From the NCBI RefSeq assembly GCF_029958905.1, contig NZ_CP124613.1:558001-622000 (forward strand): DNA of 64,000 nt, written 5' to 3'. The notes under the pieces were generated by a model, which was not told the DNA's origin, searched no databases, and saw only the letters and a list, made by a program, of their open reading frames with translations. This stretch comes from Vibrio sp. YMD68. Its GTDB lineage: Bacteria > Pseudomonadota > Gammaproteobacteria > Enterobacterales > Vibrionaceae. Made by a program: the position numbers and the translations under genes. Shown here in pieces: positions 49,972 to 58,844 of the stretch (position 1 is the stretch's first letter; every line of letters begins with the position of its first letter).

Positions 49972-51948
49972 TTAGAAATGAACGAGCTGTGCGATGTCAT
50001 CAAGACTGCTTGGGTTAGCAATGGCTTCCATATTCTTCACTTCTTTCCCATTAATTCTCTGTTTAACGGCCAGCTCCACTAACTTTCCAGACTTTGTTCT
50101 TGGCGTATCAGCAATGGCGAATATTTTCCAAGGCACATGACGAGGAGAGCATTTTTCTTTGAGTCGCTGTCTAATTTCTTCACATAACGCCTCGGTAAGC
50201 GGTGTTGAATGGGTCATTTGCACAAATAAAATGATTCGCTCATCTTCTTCGACGGTTTTGCCTACCGCGATGGAATCTTGAATGTAGTCCAGTTGATTCA
50301 CTTGCTGATAGATTTCCGCTGTTCCAATCCGTACGCCTCCAGGATTAAGAGTGGCATCACTGCGGCCATAGAAGGTCATTCCTTGATGGGCACTCAGGCA
50401 AACATCATCACCGTGGTGCCAAGTATTGTCATAAACCGTCCAATAAGCATTGTGATACCCACTGCCGTTATCCTGCCAAAACCCAATCGGTTGGTTCGGG
50501 AAACTATTACAGCAAACCAGTTCGCCTCTTTGCTCAACGACCGAGTGACCATGTTGATCGAATACCGCGACATCAAGCCCGAGCCCTTTCACTTGGCATT
50601 CCCCCCTGAAAACAGGTGAAATTGGGCTTCCAAGAACAAAGCACCCGCAAATATCCGTGCCACCAGAGATGGACGCTAAATGCAGATCGGATTTTATACC
50701 GTCGTAGACAAAATCGAACTGCTCTGGGTATAGTACCGATCCAGTGGAACAAACGGTTTTTAGTGCGGTAAGGTCGTATTTTTCTCTTGGGATCAGTGAG
50801 CTTTTTTCCAGCGCCTGTAGATATTTAGCCGATGTGCCAAAGAACGACAGCTGTGCTTCTTCAGCCAGCTTCCACAAGCTGTCTTCTGAAGGGAACATTG
50901 GGCTGCCATCATAAATCACCAGAGTTGCGCCACTTGCCAGTGTTGAGACGTGCCAGTTCCACATCATCCAACCACAAGTCGTAAAATAGAACACTCTATC
51001 CAGAGGTTGTATATCGCAATGAAGCTGGTGCTCTTTTTGGTGGTTAAGCACGGTTCCACCAACCGAATGTACGATGCATTTCGGTTTGCCCGTGGTGCCG
51101 GAAGAGTACAAGATAAACAGGGGGTCATTAAATCCGACACGCTGGTAACGCAGCCCTTTAGGCAGGTAATTGGCGAGGATAGATTCCCAATCGGAATACT
51201 GCTGGGGGTAATCGTATTCGTCATTCGTGACACGAACATAGTCAATTTCACAAATGCTTTCAATACTCGGTAACGCTTGGGCAATCATCGCGTTTTTATC
51301 ATGCAGTGAAAATGATTTTCCGTTGAATTGATAACCATTGCAGCAAAAAAGAATTTTCGGTTTTACCTGACCAAAACGTTCGATGACGCTGTCGCTTCCA
51401 AAATCGGGAGAAGTCGATGTCCAAATCGCGCCAAGGCTTGTTGTCGCGAGCATGGCGATGACCGCTTCTGGTATATATGGCAAGTAGCCAGCGACGATAT
51501 CTCCCTTTTCCACTCCGTTTTGTTTAAGCCATTGCTGAACGATTGACACTTGATCGCACAACTCCTGCCAGGTCATTTGTGTATTTTTCCCCTGTTCATT
51601 TTTGAACCAGATAGCAATTTCGCTGGGCTTCTGGAAAGCGAAGGAAAGGAGATTTTCAGCATAATTGAGCTGAGCTTGAGGGAACCAAATGGTATCTCTA
51701 CTGGGAAAGAAAGAGCCCCACTTGGCGATACCCTCTCCAAATATGCAATCACCGCGGTAGCCTATAACATCGCAATATTGCCATATTTCAAGCCAAAACT
51801 GCTTAGTCTCGGTGATGGACCACTGATGCAATGACGAATAGTCTTCAATAGCTTCACCTTGCATGTTGATATGCTGAATGAATTGATGGAGATTAGACTC
51901 TTCAATTCTTTGGGTACTTGGCACCCAAATAGGATCATGGTTTGACAT
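49972..51948 (-). CDS. Acetoacetate-CoA ligase
   Basis: About 658 residues (start at MSNHDPIW preferred; an upstream in-frame ATG at 51969 adds 7 residues). Acyl-CoA synthetase of the AcsA/AacS type: YSSGTTGKPKCIVHS (AMP-binding P-loop), WGSFFP and CGWMMWNW in the acetoacetyl-CoA branch, GRSDATLNPGGVRIG and TPRTKSGKLVELAV with the catalytic Lys at the C-terminus. It activates acetoacetate, for ketone-body or PHB-related use. It is convergent with the methyltransferase gene and divergent from phhA. Confidence 0.92.
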   Translation of the reverse strand: MSNHDPIWVPSTQRIEESNLHQFIQHINMQGEAIEDYSSLHQWSITETKQFWLEIWQYCDVIGYRGDCIFGEGIAKWGSFFPSRDTIWFPQAQLNYAENLLSFAFQKPSEIAIWFKNEQGKNTQMTWQELCDQVSIVQQWLKQNGVEKGDIVAGYLPYIPEAVIAMLATTSLGAIWTSTSPDFGSDSVIERFGQVKPKILFCCNGYQFNGKSFSLHDKNAMIAQALPSIESICEIDYVRVTNDEYDYPQQYSDWESILANYLPKGLRYQRVGFNDPLFILYSSGTTGKPKCIVHSVGGTVLNHQKEHQLHCDIQPLDRVFYFTTCGWMMWNWHVSTLASGATLVIYDGSPMFPSEDSLWKLAEEAQLSFFGTSAKYLQALEKSSLIPREKYDLTALKTVCSTGSVLYPEQFDFVYDGIKSDLHLASISGGTDICGCFVLGSPISPVFRGECQVKGLGLDVAVFDQHGHSVVEQRGELVCCNSFPNQPIGFWQDNGSGYHNAYWTVYDNTWHHGDDVCLSAHQGMTFYGRSDATLNPGGVRIGTAEIYQQVNQLDYIQDSIAVGKTVEEDERIILFVQMTHSTPLTEALCEEIRQRLKEKCSPRHVPWKIFAIADTPRTKSGKLVELAVKQRINGKEVKNMEAIANPSSLDDIAQLVHF

Positions 51949-52071
51949 ATTGTTCTCAGTTTTCCACATCAGAAATTGACTCTTTAAGTGTTGGTTGCGA
52001 TCGGCTATTAGTCAAATAAGGTCGATAGCAGGATTTTGAATATTATAGTAAAAAATCAAGTTGTAAATAAA

Positions 52072-52089
52072 ATGTTACACAAATTAGGT
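52072..52089. promoter_or_regulatory. TyrR-box-like site upstream of phhA
   Basis: TGTAAATAAAATGTTACA fits the TyrR box TGTAAA-N6-TTTACA with one mismatch, 76 bp before phhA. TyrR/PhhR control of phhA is known in other gammaproteobacteria. Confidence 0.6.
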
Positions 52090-52164
52090 GGTTGATTTGT
52101 GACCGACAGTTGGCATGCATTTGCTTAGGAAATAGGATAAACCTAGGAAAGCAATCAGGTATGT

Positions 52165-52962
52165 GTGATGACTCAGTATCAGTCGAAACAAGTGGACAGT
52201 CGGGGTTGTGTTGAATGGAGTTCAGCAGAAAACCAGATATGGGAAGCGCTTTATGCTCGTCAGCGGCCTTTGGTCGAAGACCGAGCCTGTAAGCCCTATA
52301 TCGATGGGCTCGCTATGCTAAATTTGCCCACAGACAGAGTCCCTCAACTTCATGAAATTAATGATGTTTTATTCAGAGAGACTGGGTGGAGTCTTGCTCC
52401 GGTTTTCGCTCTGATTAGTTTTGACCGATTTTTCGAATTACTTGCGAATAAGAAGTTTCCGGTGGCGACGTTTCTGCGCTCACGGGAAGAGTTTGATTAC
52501 CTGCAAGAGCCTGACTTTTTCCATGAAGTATTTGGTCACTGCGCCATGTTAACCAACCCTGACTTTGCCCACTTTACTCATTGCTATGGGCAACTGGGGA
52601 AAAATGCTAGCCATCAACAGCGTGTGTATTTAGCGCGCTTGTATTGGTTTACGGTTGAATTTGGTCTGGTTCGAGAGCATGGCGTTAACAAAATTTATGG
52701 GGGTGGAATACTCTCTTCTCCTGGAGAAACGTTATACGCACTAGACGATGGCACTGCGATTCGCCAGCCATTCGATGTGAGCCGAGTATTGCGAACGCCT
52801 TATCGGATTGACATTATGCAACCGATTTATTTTGTATTAAACGATCTAAAACAGCTCTACCATTTAAGTCAGCGGAACATCATCCAAGATGTCGATAATG
52901 CAATCGGCTTAGAGCTTTACCCTGCTTTATTTGAACCTAAGGAAACCTGCGATGTTAAGTAA
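52165..52962 (+). CDS. phhA: Phenylalanine 4-monooxygenase
   Basis: A 265-residue iron- and pterin-dependent hydroxylase converting phenylalanine to tyrosine. The Fe ligands His-x4-His are in DFFHEVFGHCAML, and the Glu is in WFTVEFGLVREHG. Length matches bacterial PhhA. The next gene, phhB, starts within its last codons. Confidence 0.96.
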   Translation: MMTQYQSKQVDSRGCVEWSSAENQIWEALYARQRPLVEDRACKPYIDGLAMLNLPTDRVPQLHEINDVLFRETGWSLAPVFALISFDRFFELLANKKFPVATFLRSREEFDYLQEPDFFHEVFGHCAMLTNPDFAHFTHCYGQLGKNASHQQRVYLARLYWFTVEFGLVREHGVNKIYGGGILSSPGETLYALDDGTAIRQPFDVSRVLRTPYRIDIMQPIYFVLNDLKQLYHLSQRNIIQDVDNAIGLELYPALFEPKETCDVK

Positions 52963-53305
52963 TCGGAAATCGTTAAGTAACATGAAATGTGAAGCGTGCA
53001 GCATTGATTCTATTTCACTGACGGAACAAGAACAGCAACAATTATTGGGCCAGCTGGTGGGTTGGGAGCTAAAACACGAAGAGGGCATTCCACAACTTGA
53101 TAAATCTTATAAGTTTAAGAACTATAAACAGGCTTGGGCATTTGCGAATCGAATCTCTGAACTCGCGGAAACTGAGGGGCATCACCCCGCTATTCTGCTG
53201 GAGTGGGGAAAAGTGACCGTGACATGGTGGAGCCACTCTATACGCGGTTTACATAATAACGATTTTGTTTGTGCAGCAAAATGTGATGAGCTGGACTTGG
53301 ATTAG
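52952..53305 (+). CDS. phhB: 4a-hydroxytetrahydrobiopterin dehydratase (PCD)
   Basis: 117 residues from ATG 52952 (AAGGAA about 8 bp upstream), overlapping the phhA end. It dehydrates the pterin carbinolamine made by PhhA so the cofactor can be reused. Catalytic motif: EGHHPAILLEWGKVTVTWWSH. The N-terminus is about 15 residues longer than most PCD proteins; the internal start at MKCEAC is an alternative. Its stop overlaps the stop of the convergent gene. Confidence 0.94.
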   Translation: MLSNRKSLSNMKCEACSIDSISLTEQEQQQLLGQLVGWELKHEEGIPQLDKSYKFKNYKQAWAFANRISELAETEGHHPAILLEWGKVTVTWWSHSIRGLHNNDFVCAAKCDELDLD

Positions 53306-53895
53306 TCTTTAGCAAGCTCTTTTGCACTTACAAGCTCTTTTGCAGTCAATAGAGCCCTGATCTCAGTAGAGTAAAGTGCTTGCAGTGTGTTTAACTTTTC
53401 TAACAGTGCATTGATATCATTGAGTAAGGTGCTATTCGTATTGTGGTATTGATGACTAGAAAGGGCATTGACATTTAAGTCTATTTCTTGGCAGTGAATA
53501 CCCATTTGACGCCACATTTGGCGCAGTGATTTGATCTGCGGTAGGGTGTTATCCAGTAACGTTTTCTCTTCGTTAATAATGTCTACATAGTGACGTGAAG
53601 ACGTGATTTGCTGCTCCATCAAAGTACGAAATTCAGTGGCGTCTGACCGCCATAACAAAATAAGTTCGGCTAGAGTGAACTCCCTATGCAGAAAAATGTG
53701 CTGCTGGTACTGCCCTAAAATACGATTAAAGCGAGTTGCCCTTTGGTTATACCATTGGTCAAGATTGTGCTGTTCAGTGAGAGCTTGGTTCCACTGATCC
53801 TCGGTGCAGTGTTGGCTTTTGACCTTTAGTGGTAAAGAGATCAGCAAAGTCGCCGTTATAATGGTTGATACCCAATGTCGTCGCATAGAATTCAT
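53302..53895 (-). CDS. Secreted protein of unknown function
   Basis: 197 residues with an N-terminal signal peptide (STIITATLLISLPLKVKS) and a mostly helical, Gln-rich mature part with two Cys (HCTEDQ; IHCQEID). It is probably periplasmic and coiled-coil-like. I do not recognise the family. Confidence 0.75.
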   Translation of the reverse strand: MNSMRRHWVSTIITATLLISLPLKVKSQHCTEDQWNQALTEQHNLDQWYNQRATRFNRILGQYQQHIFLHREFTLAELILLWRSDATEFRTLMEQQITSSRHYVDIINEEKTLLDNTLPQIKSLRQMWRQMGIHCQEIDLNVNALSSHQYHNTNSTLLNDINALLEKLNTLQALYSTEIRALLTAKELVSAKELAKD

Positions 53896-54017
53896 ACAGT
53901 GAGAGCGCCTTTAAACATTATAGGAAGTTTATTGGTCGTTGGATGGTCACGGTTTCAAGAGGCTGGCTCTAAGATGAATGATGAACACTCAATATTGAAT
54001 GTAGGTTTGGTTAATTA

Positions 54018-54677
54018 ATGAAAAAAGTAATAATGATCCTTTTGCTTGTTCTTGGCTTAGCGGGTGCTGGCGCGGGGTTTTACCTATTTTATTGGTTACC
54101 GATGCAAGAGAGCGGTGACGTGCCCCCAGTCGCAGAGGAAGCGCCTTCAGATGAGGTTGTAGAGGCATCGCCGCAGGTCATTCAAGAAGTGGTTACCGAC
54201 TATTACGTGAATACCCCTACGCTGGGCGTAAGGGAACGCCCGGATCACGAAGCGTTTATTGAGCGTCTTTTATATCGTGGCGCTTTCGTTAAAATCTTAG
54301 AACAGCGTGATGGGTGGGGACGTATCTCGGTTTACTACGTCTATGAAGACGGTGGTGAAGAAATCGCAGAGTGGATCCCAATGGAAGGGTTAGTGGAAGA
54401 GGCGCCTGTGATTACCAAAGAGGAAAGGCAAGAGACATTAACCGCCTACATAGACAGTTCTGATGACTTTAATACCCATGAGGTGATGTTTTTAACCACA
54501 ACGGACGCACTGTTAAAAGATGAAACCTGTACGCCCGGCGATTTTGAAGAGCTTGGTGGTTGGGTTCGGTCAATTCGATACAGTGAGCGAGACGTTTACT
54601 TTGTGTATTGTGGTGGGATGAAACAAGCTGACAAGATCTATTTGGATGTAAACAGCGGTGAAACCTTCTATAAATAA
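54018..54677 (+). CDS. Membrane-anchored SH3-domain protein
   Basis: 219 residues: one N-terminal membrane helix (about 3-27), an acidic linker (EEAPSDEVVEASPQ), then an SH3-like domain (about 58-118; LGVRERPDHEAF, GAFVKILEQRDGWGRIS, EWIPMEGL) and a C-terminal region with a Cys pair (DETC ... FVYCGG). Bacterial SH3 domains usually bind cell wall or proteins in the periplasm. Function unknown. Confidence 0.8.
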   Translation: MKKVIMILLLVLGLAGAGAGFYLFYWLPMQESGDVPPVAEEAPSDEVVEASPQVIQEVVTDYYVNTPTLGVRERPDHEAFIERLLYRGAFVKILEQRDGWGRISVYYVYEDGGEEIAEWIPMEGLVEEAPVITKEERQETLTAYIDSSDDFNTHEVMFLTTTDALLKDETCTPGDFEELGGWVRSIRYSERDVYFVYCGGMKQADKIYLDVNSGETFYK

Positions 54678-54790
54678 CGTCTTAGACGGCTAACTTAATG
54701 GGGGGTACTCAGTCTTGTACTCCTGTCGAGTTATACTCACACAGCGTTATACTTAATCTTAATCTGGTACCTAAACATAGCCTGATACTT

Positions 54791-54825
54791 AAAAAGCACC
54801 ATTGAATCGTTCAATAGTGCTTTTT
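54791..54825. terminator. Bidirectional terminator between SH3 gene and proV
   Basis: AAAAAGCAC, an inner ATTGAA/TTCAAT stem and GTGCTTTTT: T tracts on both strands, serving the convergent SH3-domain gene and the proXWV operon. Confidence 0.88.
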
Positions 54826-54907
54826 ATGTTTCAGGACCAGTGGTCGGAAAGTTTTGATAGAAAACCGTCAATAAAACAGCGGAGGATAGGAAAACTTAAG
54901 CTTAAAC

Positions 54908-56137
54908 TTAAGCCGTCGTTTTCGTGTTTTCCGCTACTTTTTCTTCCGGTTCTGTAGAGCTATCAACAAATATCTCAGCGACGGCACTTCGCTCTAGCTC
55001 ACCTTTGAGATTTCCATCTTCATCGACAACAGGGAGTGAATAATCACAGCCCATAGTCTCAGGAAGAACCGTTTCAATGGCGGCACCAGGGGAAACGGAA
55101 GGAACTTCCTCGTAGATGTCATCACTAAATTCACTGACAGAAGCATCATCTGAAGCTTCTTGCAAACCTTCTTGAGTCAGCACGCCTTGATACCCATCTT
55201 CTGTGACGTGGTATGCATAGTCATGTTTACTCTTTTTCATCAGCGATAGTGCTTCTTCAATGGTTTCAGCGGTAATACGGTACGCTGGTGGTTGCATAAC
55301 CGTTTCCACTGTCAGTGCTCGAGCGCGGTTGACATCTTTAACAAATGCTTCAACGTATTCATCAGCAGGGTAAAGTAAAATTTCGTCTGGCGTACCTTGT
55401 TGAACCAGTTCGCCATCTTTCAAAATGGCAATACGGTCACCCAGTCTTAAAGCTTCATCAAGATCGTGAGTAATGAAAATGATGGTCTTGTGCAGTTTTT
55501 GCTGCAGCTCGATCAGTTGATCTTGCATTTCACTGCGTATTAGCGGGTCTAATGCCGAAAACGCTTCGTCCATCAATAGGATTTCCGCATCGGTCGAGAG
55601 TGCTCTAGCCAGGCCCACGCGCTGTTGTTGACCGCCAGAAAGCTGAGACGGATACTGCTCGTTGTACCCTTTCAAGCCAACGGTTTCTATCCACTCATTC
55701 GCTTTCTCTAAACGTTGCTGTTTAGGCACGCCTTGGATCTCAAGCCCATAAGCGACATTATCAATGACTTTACGATGTGGCATTAAACCAAAGCGTTGGA
55801 AGACCATCGACATCTTTTGGCGGCGAAACTGTTCAAGTTCTTTCTGACGCAGCGTCATGACATCCGTACCTTCGACATCGATTTGACCAAGGGTTGGGTC
55901 GATCAATCGGTTAAAGTGACGGATAAGAGTGGATTTACCGGAACCCGATAGGCCCATAATGACGAATATTTCGCCTTTGTTAATGCTGAGATTGATGTCT
56001 TTTAAACCTACGGTATGTCCTGTCTCTTCGAGTATTTGATCTTTACTCATGCCCGCTTTAACACGTTCAACAACACTTTGAGGTTTCGGTCCAAAAATTT
56101 TGTATAAGCCACGGATTTCAATGAGTGGTTTAGTCAT
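54908..56137 (-). CDS. proV: Glycine betaine/proline ABC transporter, ATP-binding subunit
   Basis: A 409-residue ATPase: Walker A MGLSGSGKST (about 59-68), signature LSGGQQQRVGLARAL, Walker B ILLMDEAFSALD, and a C-terminal CBS-like tail (about 275-390) that in OpuA-type proteins senses ionic strength. It energises uptake of compatible solutes at high osmolarity. It overlaps proW by 8 bp. Confidence 0.95.
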   Translation of the reverse strand: MTKPLIEIRGLYKIFGPKPQSVVERVKAGMSKDQILEETGHTVGLKDINLSINKGEIFVIMGLSGSGKSTLIRHFNRLIDPTLGQIDVEGTDVMTLRQKELEQFRRQKMSMVFQRFGLMPHRKVIDNVAYGLEIQGVPKQQRLEKANEWIETVGLKGYNEQYPSQLSGGQQQRVGLARALSTDAEILLMDEAFSALDPLIRSEMQDQLIELQQKLHKTIIFITHDLDEALRLGDRIAILKDGELVQQGTPDEILLYPADEYVEAFVKDVNRARALTVETVMQPPAYRITAETIEEALSLMKKSKHDYAYHVTEDGYQGVLTQEGLQEASDDASVSEFSDDIYEEVPSVSPGAAIETVLPETMGCDYSLPVVDEDGNLKGELERSAVAEIFVDSSTEPEEKVAENTKTTA

Positions 56138-57029
56138 GTTTTAGATCTCCAAGGTGTGCTTGTGTACGTTTGGCATACGCTTGAGAAGCTCGGTCAAATA
56201 GAATAGCAAGAGCCACAATGGCAAAACCGTTGAGAAGCCCGAGGGTAAAATATTGATTGGTAATGGACTTAAGAACAGGTTGGCCTAGTCCTTTTACACC
56301 TATCATTGATGCGATAACGACCATGGAAAGTGCCATCATGATGGTTTGGTTGATGCCGGCCATGATGGTTGGCATCGCCAGCGGAAGCTGCACACCAAAT
56401 AAGCGTTGTTTGCTGCTTGCTCCAAATGCTGTCGCAGCTTCCAGTACTTCTTTATCGACCAGTCGAATACCCAAATTGGTTAATCGAATCACCGGTGGGA
56501 TAGCGTAGATAACAACCGCAATTAATCCAGGGATTTTACCAATGCCTAAAAGCATCACTACAGGAATAAGGTAGACGAACGCTGGCATGGTCTGCATAAC
56601 ATCGAGCATGGGGGTAACAACCGATTGAACGCGATTGGAACGCGCCATTGCTATCCCTATAGGAATGCCTAAACAGATCGCGAGCAGGGTACAAACGGTA
56701 ATGATACTGAGCGTTCGCATTGTATCTTCCCACATACCAAAGTAGCCAATCAGTATGAAAGAGATAAGCCCACCAAGTGCCAATTTCCACGAGCGACTAG
56801 CGGCATACACTAGCCCTGTCGTGAGCACTAAAACAATAAACCAAGGGGTGGATAATAGGAGCTTTTCAAACCAGACGAGAAAAGTAAGCAGTGGGTCAAA
56901 AAATGATTCAATCATGTCGCCGTATTCACGAGAAAAATCGCGATAGGCGCCATCTAATGTTTTGCGGATGAGTCGTAGATCTGAACGGTCCATTTCTGGG
57001 AAACTGTTCAGCCAATTACTGTCAGCCAT
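56130..57029 (-). CDS. proW: Glycine betaine/proline ABC transporter, permease
   Basis: 299 residues, BPD_transp_1 permease with about six membrane helices; the EAA-like loop lies in LEAATAFGASSKQRLFGVQLPLA. It forms the inner-membrane channel with ProV. The start codon follows AAAAGGAAAA, just after a 28-bp perfect palindrome. Confidence 0.94.
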   Translation of the reverse strand: MADSNWLNSFPEMDRSDLRLIRKTLDGAYRDFSREYGDMIESFFDPLLTFLVWFEKLLLSTPWFIVLVLTTGLVYAASRSWKLALGGLISFILIGYFGMWEDTMRTLSIITVCTLLAICLGIPIGIAMARSNRVQSVVTPMLDVMQTMPAFVYLIPVVMLLGIGKIPGLIAVVIYAIPPVIRLTNLGIRLVDKEVLEAATAFGASSKQRLFGVQLPLAMPTIMAGINQTIMMALSMVVIASMIGVKGLGQPVLKSITNQYFTLGLLNGFAIVALAILFDRASQAYAKRTQAHLGDLKHD

Positions 57030-57298
57030 TGTTTTTTCCTTTTAATTCCGAGGCAAACTCATGAGTTTGCCTCGGTTTTCAACTTAACACGACGTGTCCT
57101 ACGTCGTTACAACAAGTCGTACGCTTTTTACGTTGCAGTACTTGTTAACGTGTGAACATCTAACTTTTATATTGGAGCCAAGACATCACTTAAAAACTAT
57201 GCCTCATAAACTATGTCTCATAAACTAAGGTCTCATAAACTACGCCTTAAAAACGGTCGTTTCAGATTTACAGTTTCAAACATAGGGCCCCAAAAATA
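57030..57298. promoter_or_regulatory. proX-proW intergenic region with hairpin and repeats
   Basis: A perfect 28-bp palindrome at 57048-57075 (arms CCGAGGCAAACTCA/TGAGTTTGCCTCGG) lies 19 bp before proW. At about 57187-57250 there is a 15-16-bp tandem repeat around CTCATAAACTA (three to four copies). The hairpin may cut proWV expression below proX, as is common for ABC transporters, where the binding protein is made in excess. Confidence 0.65.
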
Positions 57299-58288
57299 CT
57301 AGAGCGCGTTTTCTACTTTCTTCGCAATTTCGGCAGAAACCCATGGGTGCCAGATTTCAGGTGATTCGGAAAGGAAGTGATACATGCCTTCTTCCCCGTC
57401 AGCCTGGTTGTCTTCCATCCATGCTAACAACTCATTCATTTTTTCGTTGGTAAAACCACGATTACCTAAATACGCGTATGCTTCCGGTGCTTTTGACGCG
57501 AAGGCTTCGGTTGTCATTGTGTGTACTGGAGAAGGTGGGTACATGGTAGGCTTGGGTGATTCACACTCTTCTTTAGTCGTACAACCGACGAACTCTTCCA
57601 GGTCAACGCCGCTACCAAAATCAACTTTTACCATGTTGTATTTGCCGAGTACTGCAGTCGGTGCCCAGTAGTAACCAAACCAAGCTTCTTCACGCGCATA
57701 CGCTTTTGCAATCGCACCAGAAAGGCCAGCACTTGAACCTGGGTCTACAATTTCAAAGCCCGCGTCTTCAAGTTTCAATGCTTTAAATAAATTACCCGCA
57801 CTGATTTGACAGTTCCAACCAGCTGGGCAGCTGTAGAACGCAGACACATCTTTACTTTCTGGGTGCTCGAACATTTTCGCGTGCTTGATAACACCTTCAA
57901 TAGTGGCCATTTCTGGGTGTTTATCGACTAAATATTGCGGTACCCAAAAGCCTTCTTCACCACCGTTCACTAAAGATTTTCCAGCGTAGCGTAAACGTTT
58001 TTCTGCCACACCTTTGTCTAAAGCTTCTTTCATCGCATTACTCCAAAACTCAGGAGCAATATCAGGCTGGCCTTTTTCAATCATGGACGTACCGGTTGGC
58101 ATTGTATCGCCAGGGATGAGCTCGGCATCACAGTCATAACCATGTTCTAGAATGAATTTATCAATGTTTGCAATAAGGCTTGCGGAAGACCAGTTCATGT
58201 CAGCGATAGTGACTGAACCGCATTCGTTGGCGTTTGCAGCCGTTGACGTTGTAGCCAATAACAACAGCGCTGCCAGTTTCATATTCAT
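57299..58288 (-). CDS. proX: Glycine betaine/proline ABC transporter, binding protein
   Basis: 329 residues from ATG 58288 (AAAGGAACC about 6 bp upstream; gives the signal peptide MKLAALLLLATTSTAANA, where the 58330 start would add a charged N-terminus). OpuAC-type periplasmic substrate-binding protein: PGDTMPTGTSMIEKGQPDI, ALKLEDAGFEIVDPGSSAG, FGYYWAP. It captures the compatible solute in the periplasm. It is first of the proX-proW-proV operon, with the binding protein placed first instead of last as in E. coli proVWX. Confidence 0.93.
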   Translation of the reverse strand: MNMKLAALLLLATTSTAANANECGSVTIADMNWSSASLIANIDKFILEHGYDCDAELIPGDTMPTGTSMIEKGQPDIAPEFWSNAMKEALDKGVAEKRLRYAGKSLVNGGEEGFWVPQYLVDKHPEMATIEGVIKHAKMFEHPESKDVSAFYSCPAGWNCQISAGNLFKALKLEDAGFEIVDPGSSAGLSGAIAKAYAREEAWFGYYWAPTAVLGKYNMVKVDFGSGVDLEEFVGCTTKEECESPKPTMYPPSPVHTMTTEAFASKAPEAYAYLGNRGFTNEKMNELLAWMEDNQADGEEGMYHFLSESPEIWHPWVSAEIAKKVENAL

Positions 58289-58330
58289 AGAGGTTCCTTT
58301 CTCATTTTTGGGGTTGTCGAAATGAGACAA

Positions 58331-58844
58331 CCGTGGGTTCTCAAATGACGAATCACATAACGTGATGTTATAAATTTAACATATTTTCAAACGAATTTGG
58401 GGAAACCCGCCATATTAATCTCAAAGCATCCAAGTCTAGCGGCGGTAATTATTTATATTTTATGAAAAAATATCGACTTTATATTTCAATATTATTCGGA
58501 TTTTTGGCGTGTAATTTGGTGGCTATCTAGGACATAAATAGGGGTGTATAAAAAGGGGGAATAGGCCTTGTTATTCTCAGATCTCGATTGACTCGCAAAA
58601 TAGAACAAGTAACAAATTATTACATATATGAATGTGTGTAGTAATATTACGAGTTTTTGGCCATTTTTTTCGATTGGACTCTCACGTTTTTTTGATTAAT
58701 TTGTTTTAAAATCAGTGCCTTGCTGTCAAATTAATAACACTATTATTAATAGGTGATATTTTATCGTATTACGCCAGATTTGCGCGGTTGAATAGGGGGG
58801 CGTTTCTGGTTACGTTGCTTGAAATTACTCACTAGGATCCACTT
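58331..58844. other. Intergenic region between proX and the peptide-binding gene
   Basis: About 514 bp of AT-rich sequence between divergent genes. It contains an 8-5-8 inverted repeat ATTAATAA/TTATTAAT at 58730-58750. No gene seen. Confidence 0.6.

Noticed and set aside
52105..52130. Sigma-54-like promoter before phhA (TTGGCATGCATTTGCTT)
   Set aside because: The spacing between GG and GC is 9 bp, not the required 10, so it is not a good sigma-54 promoter.
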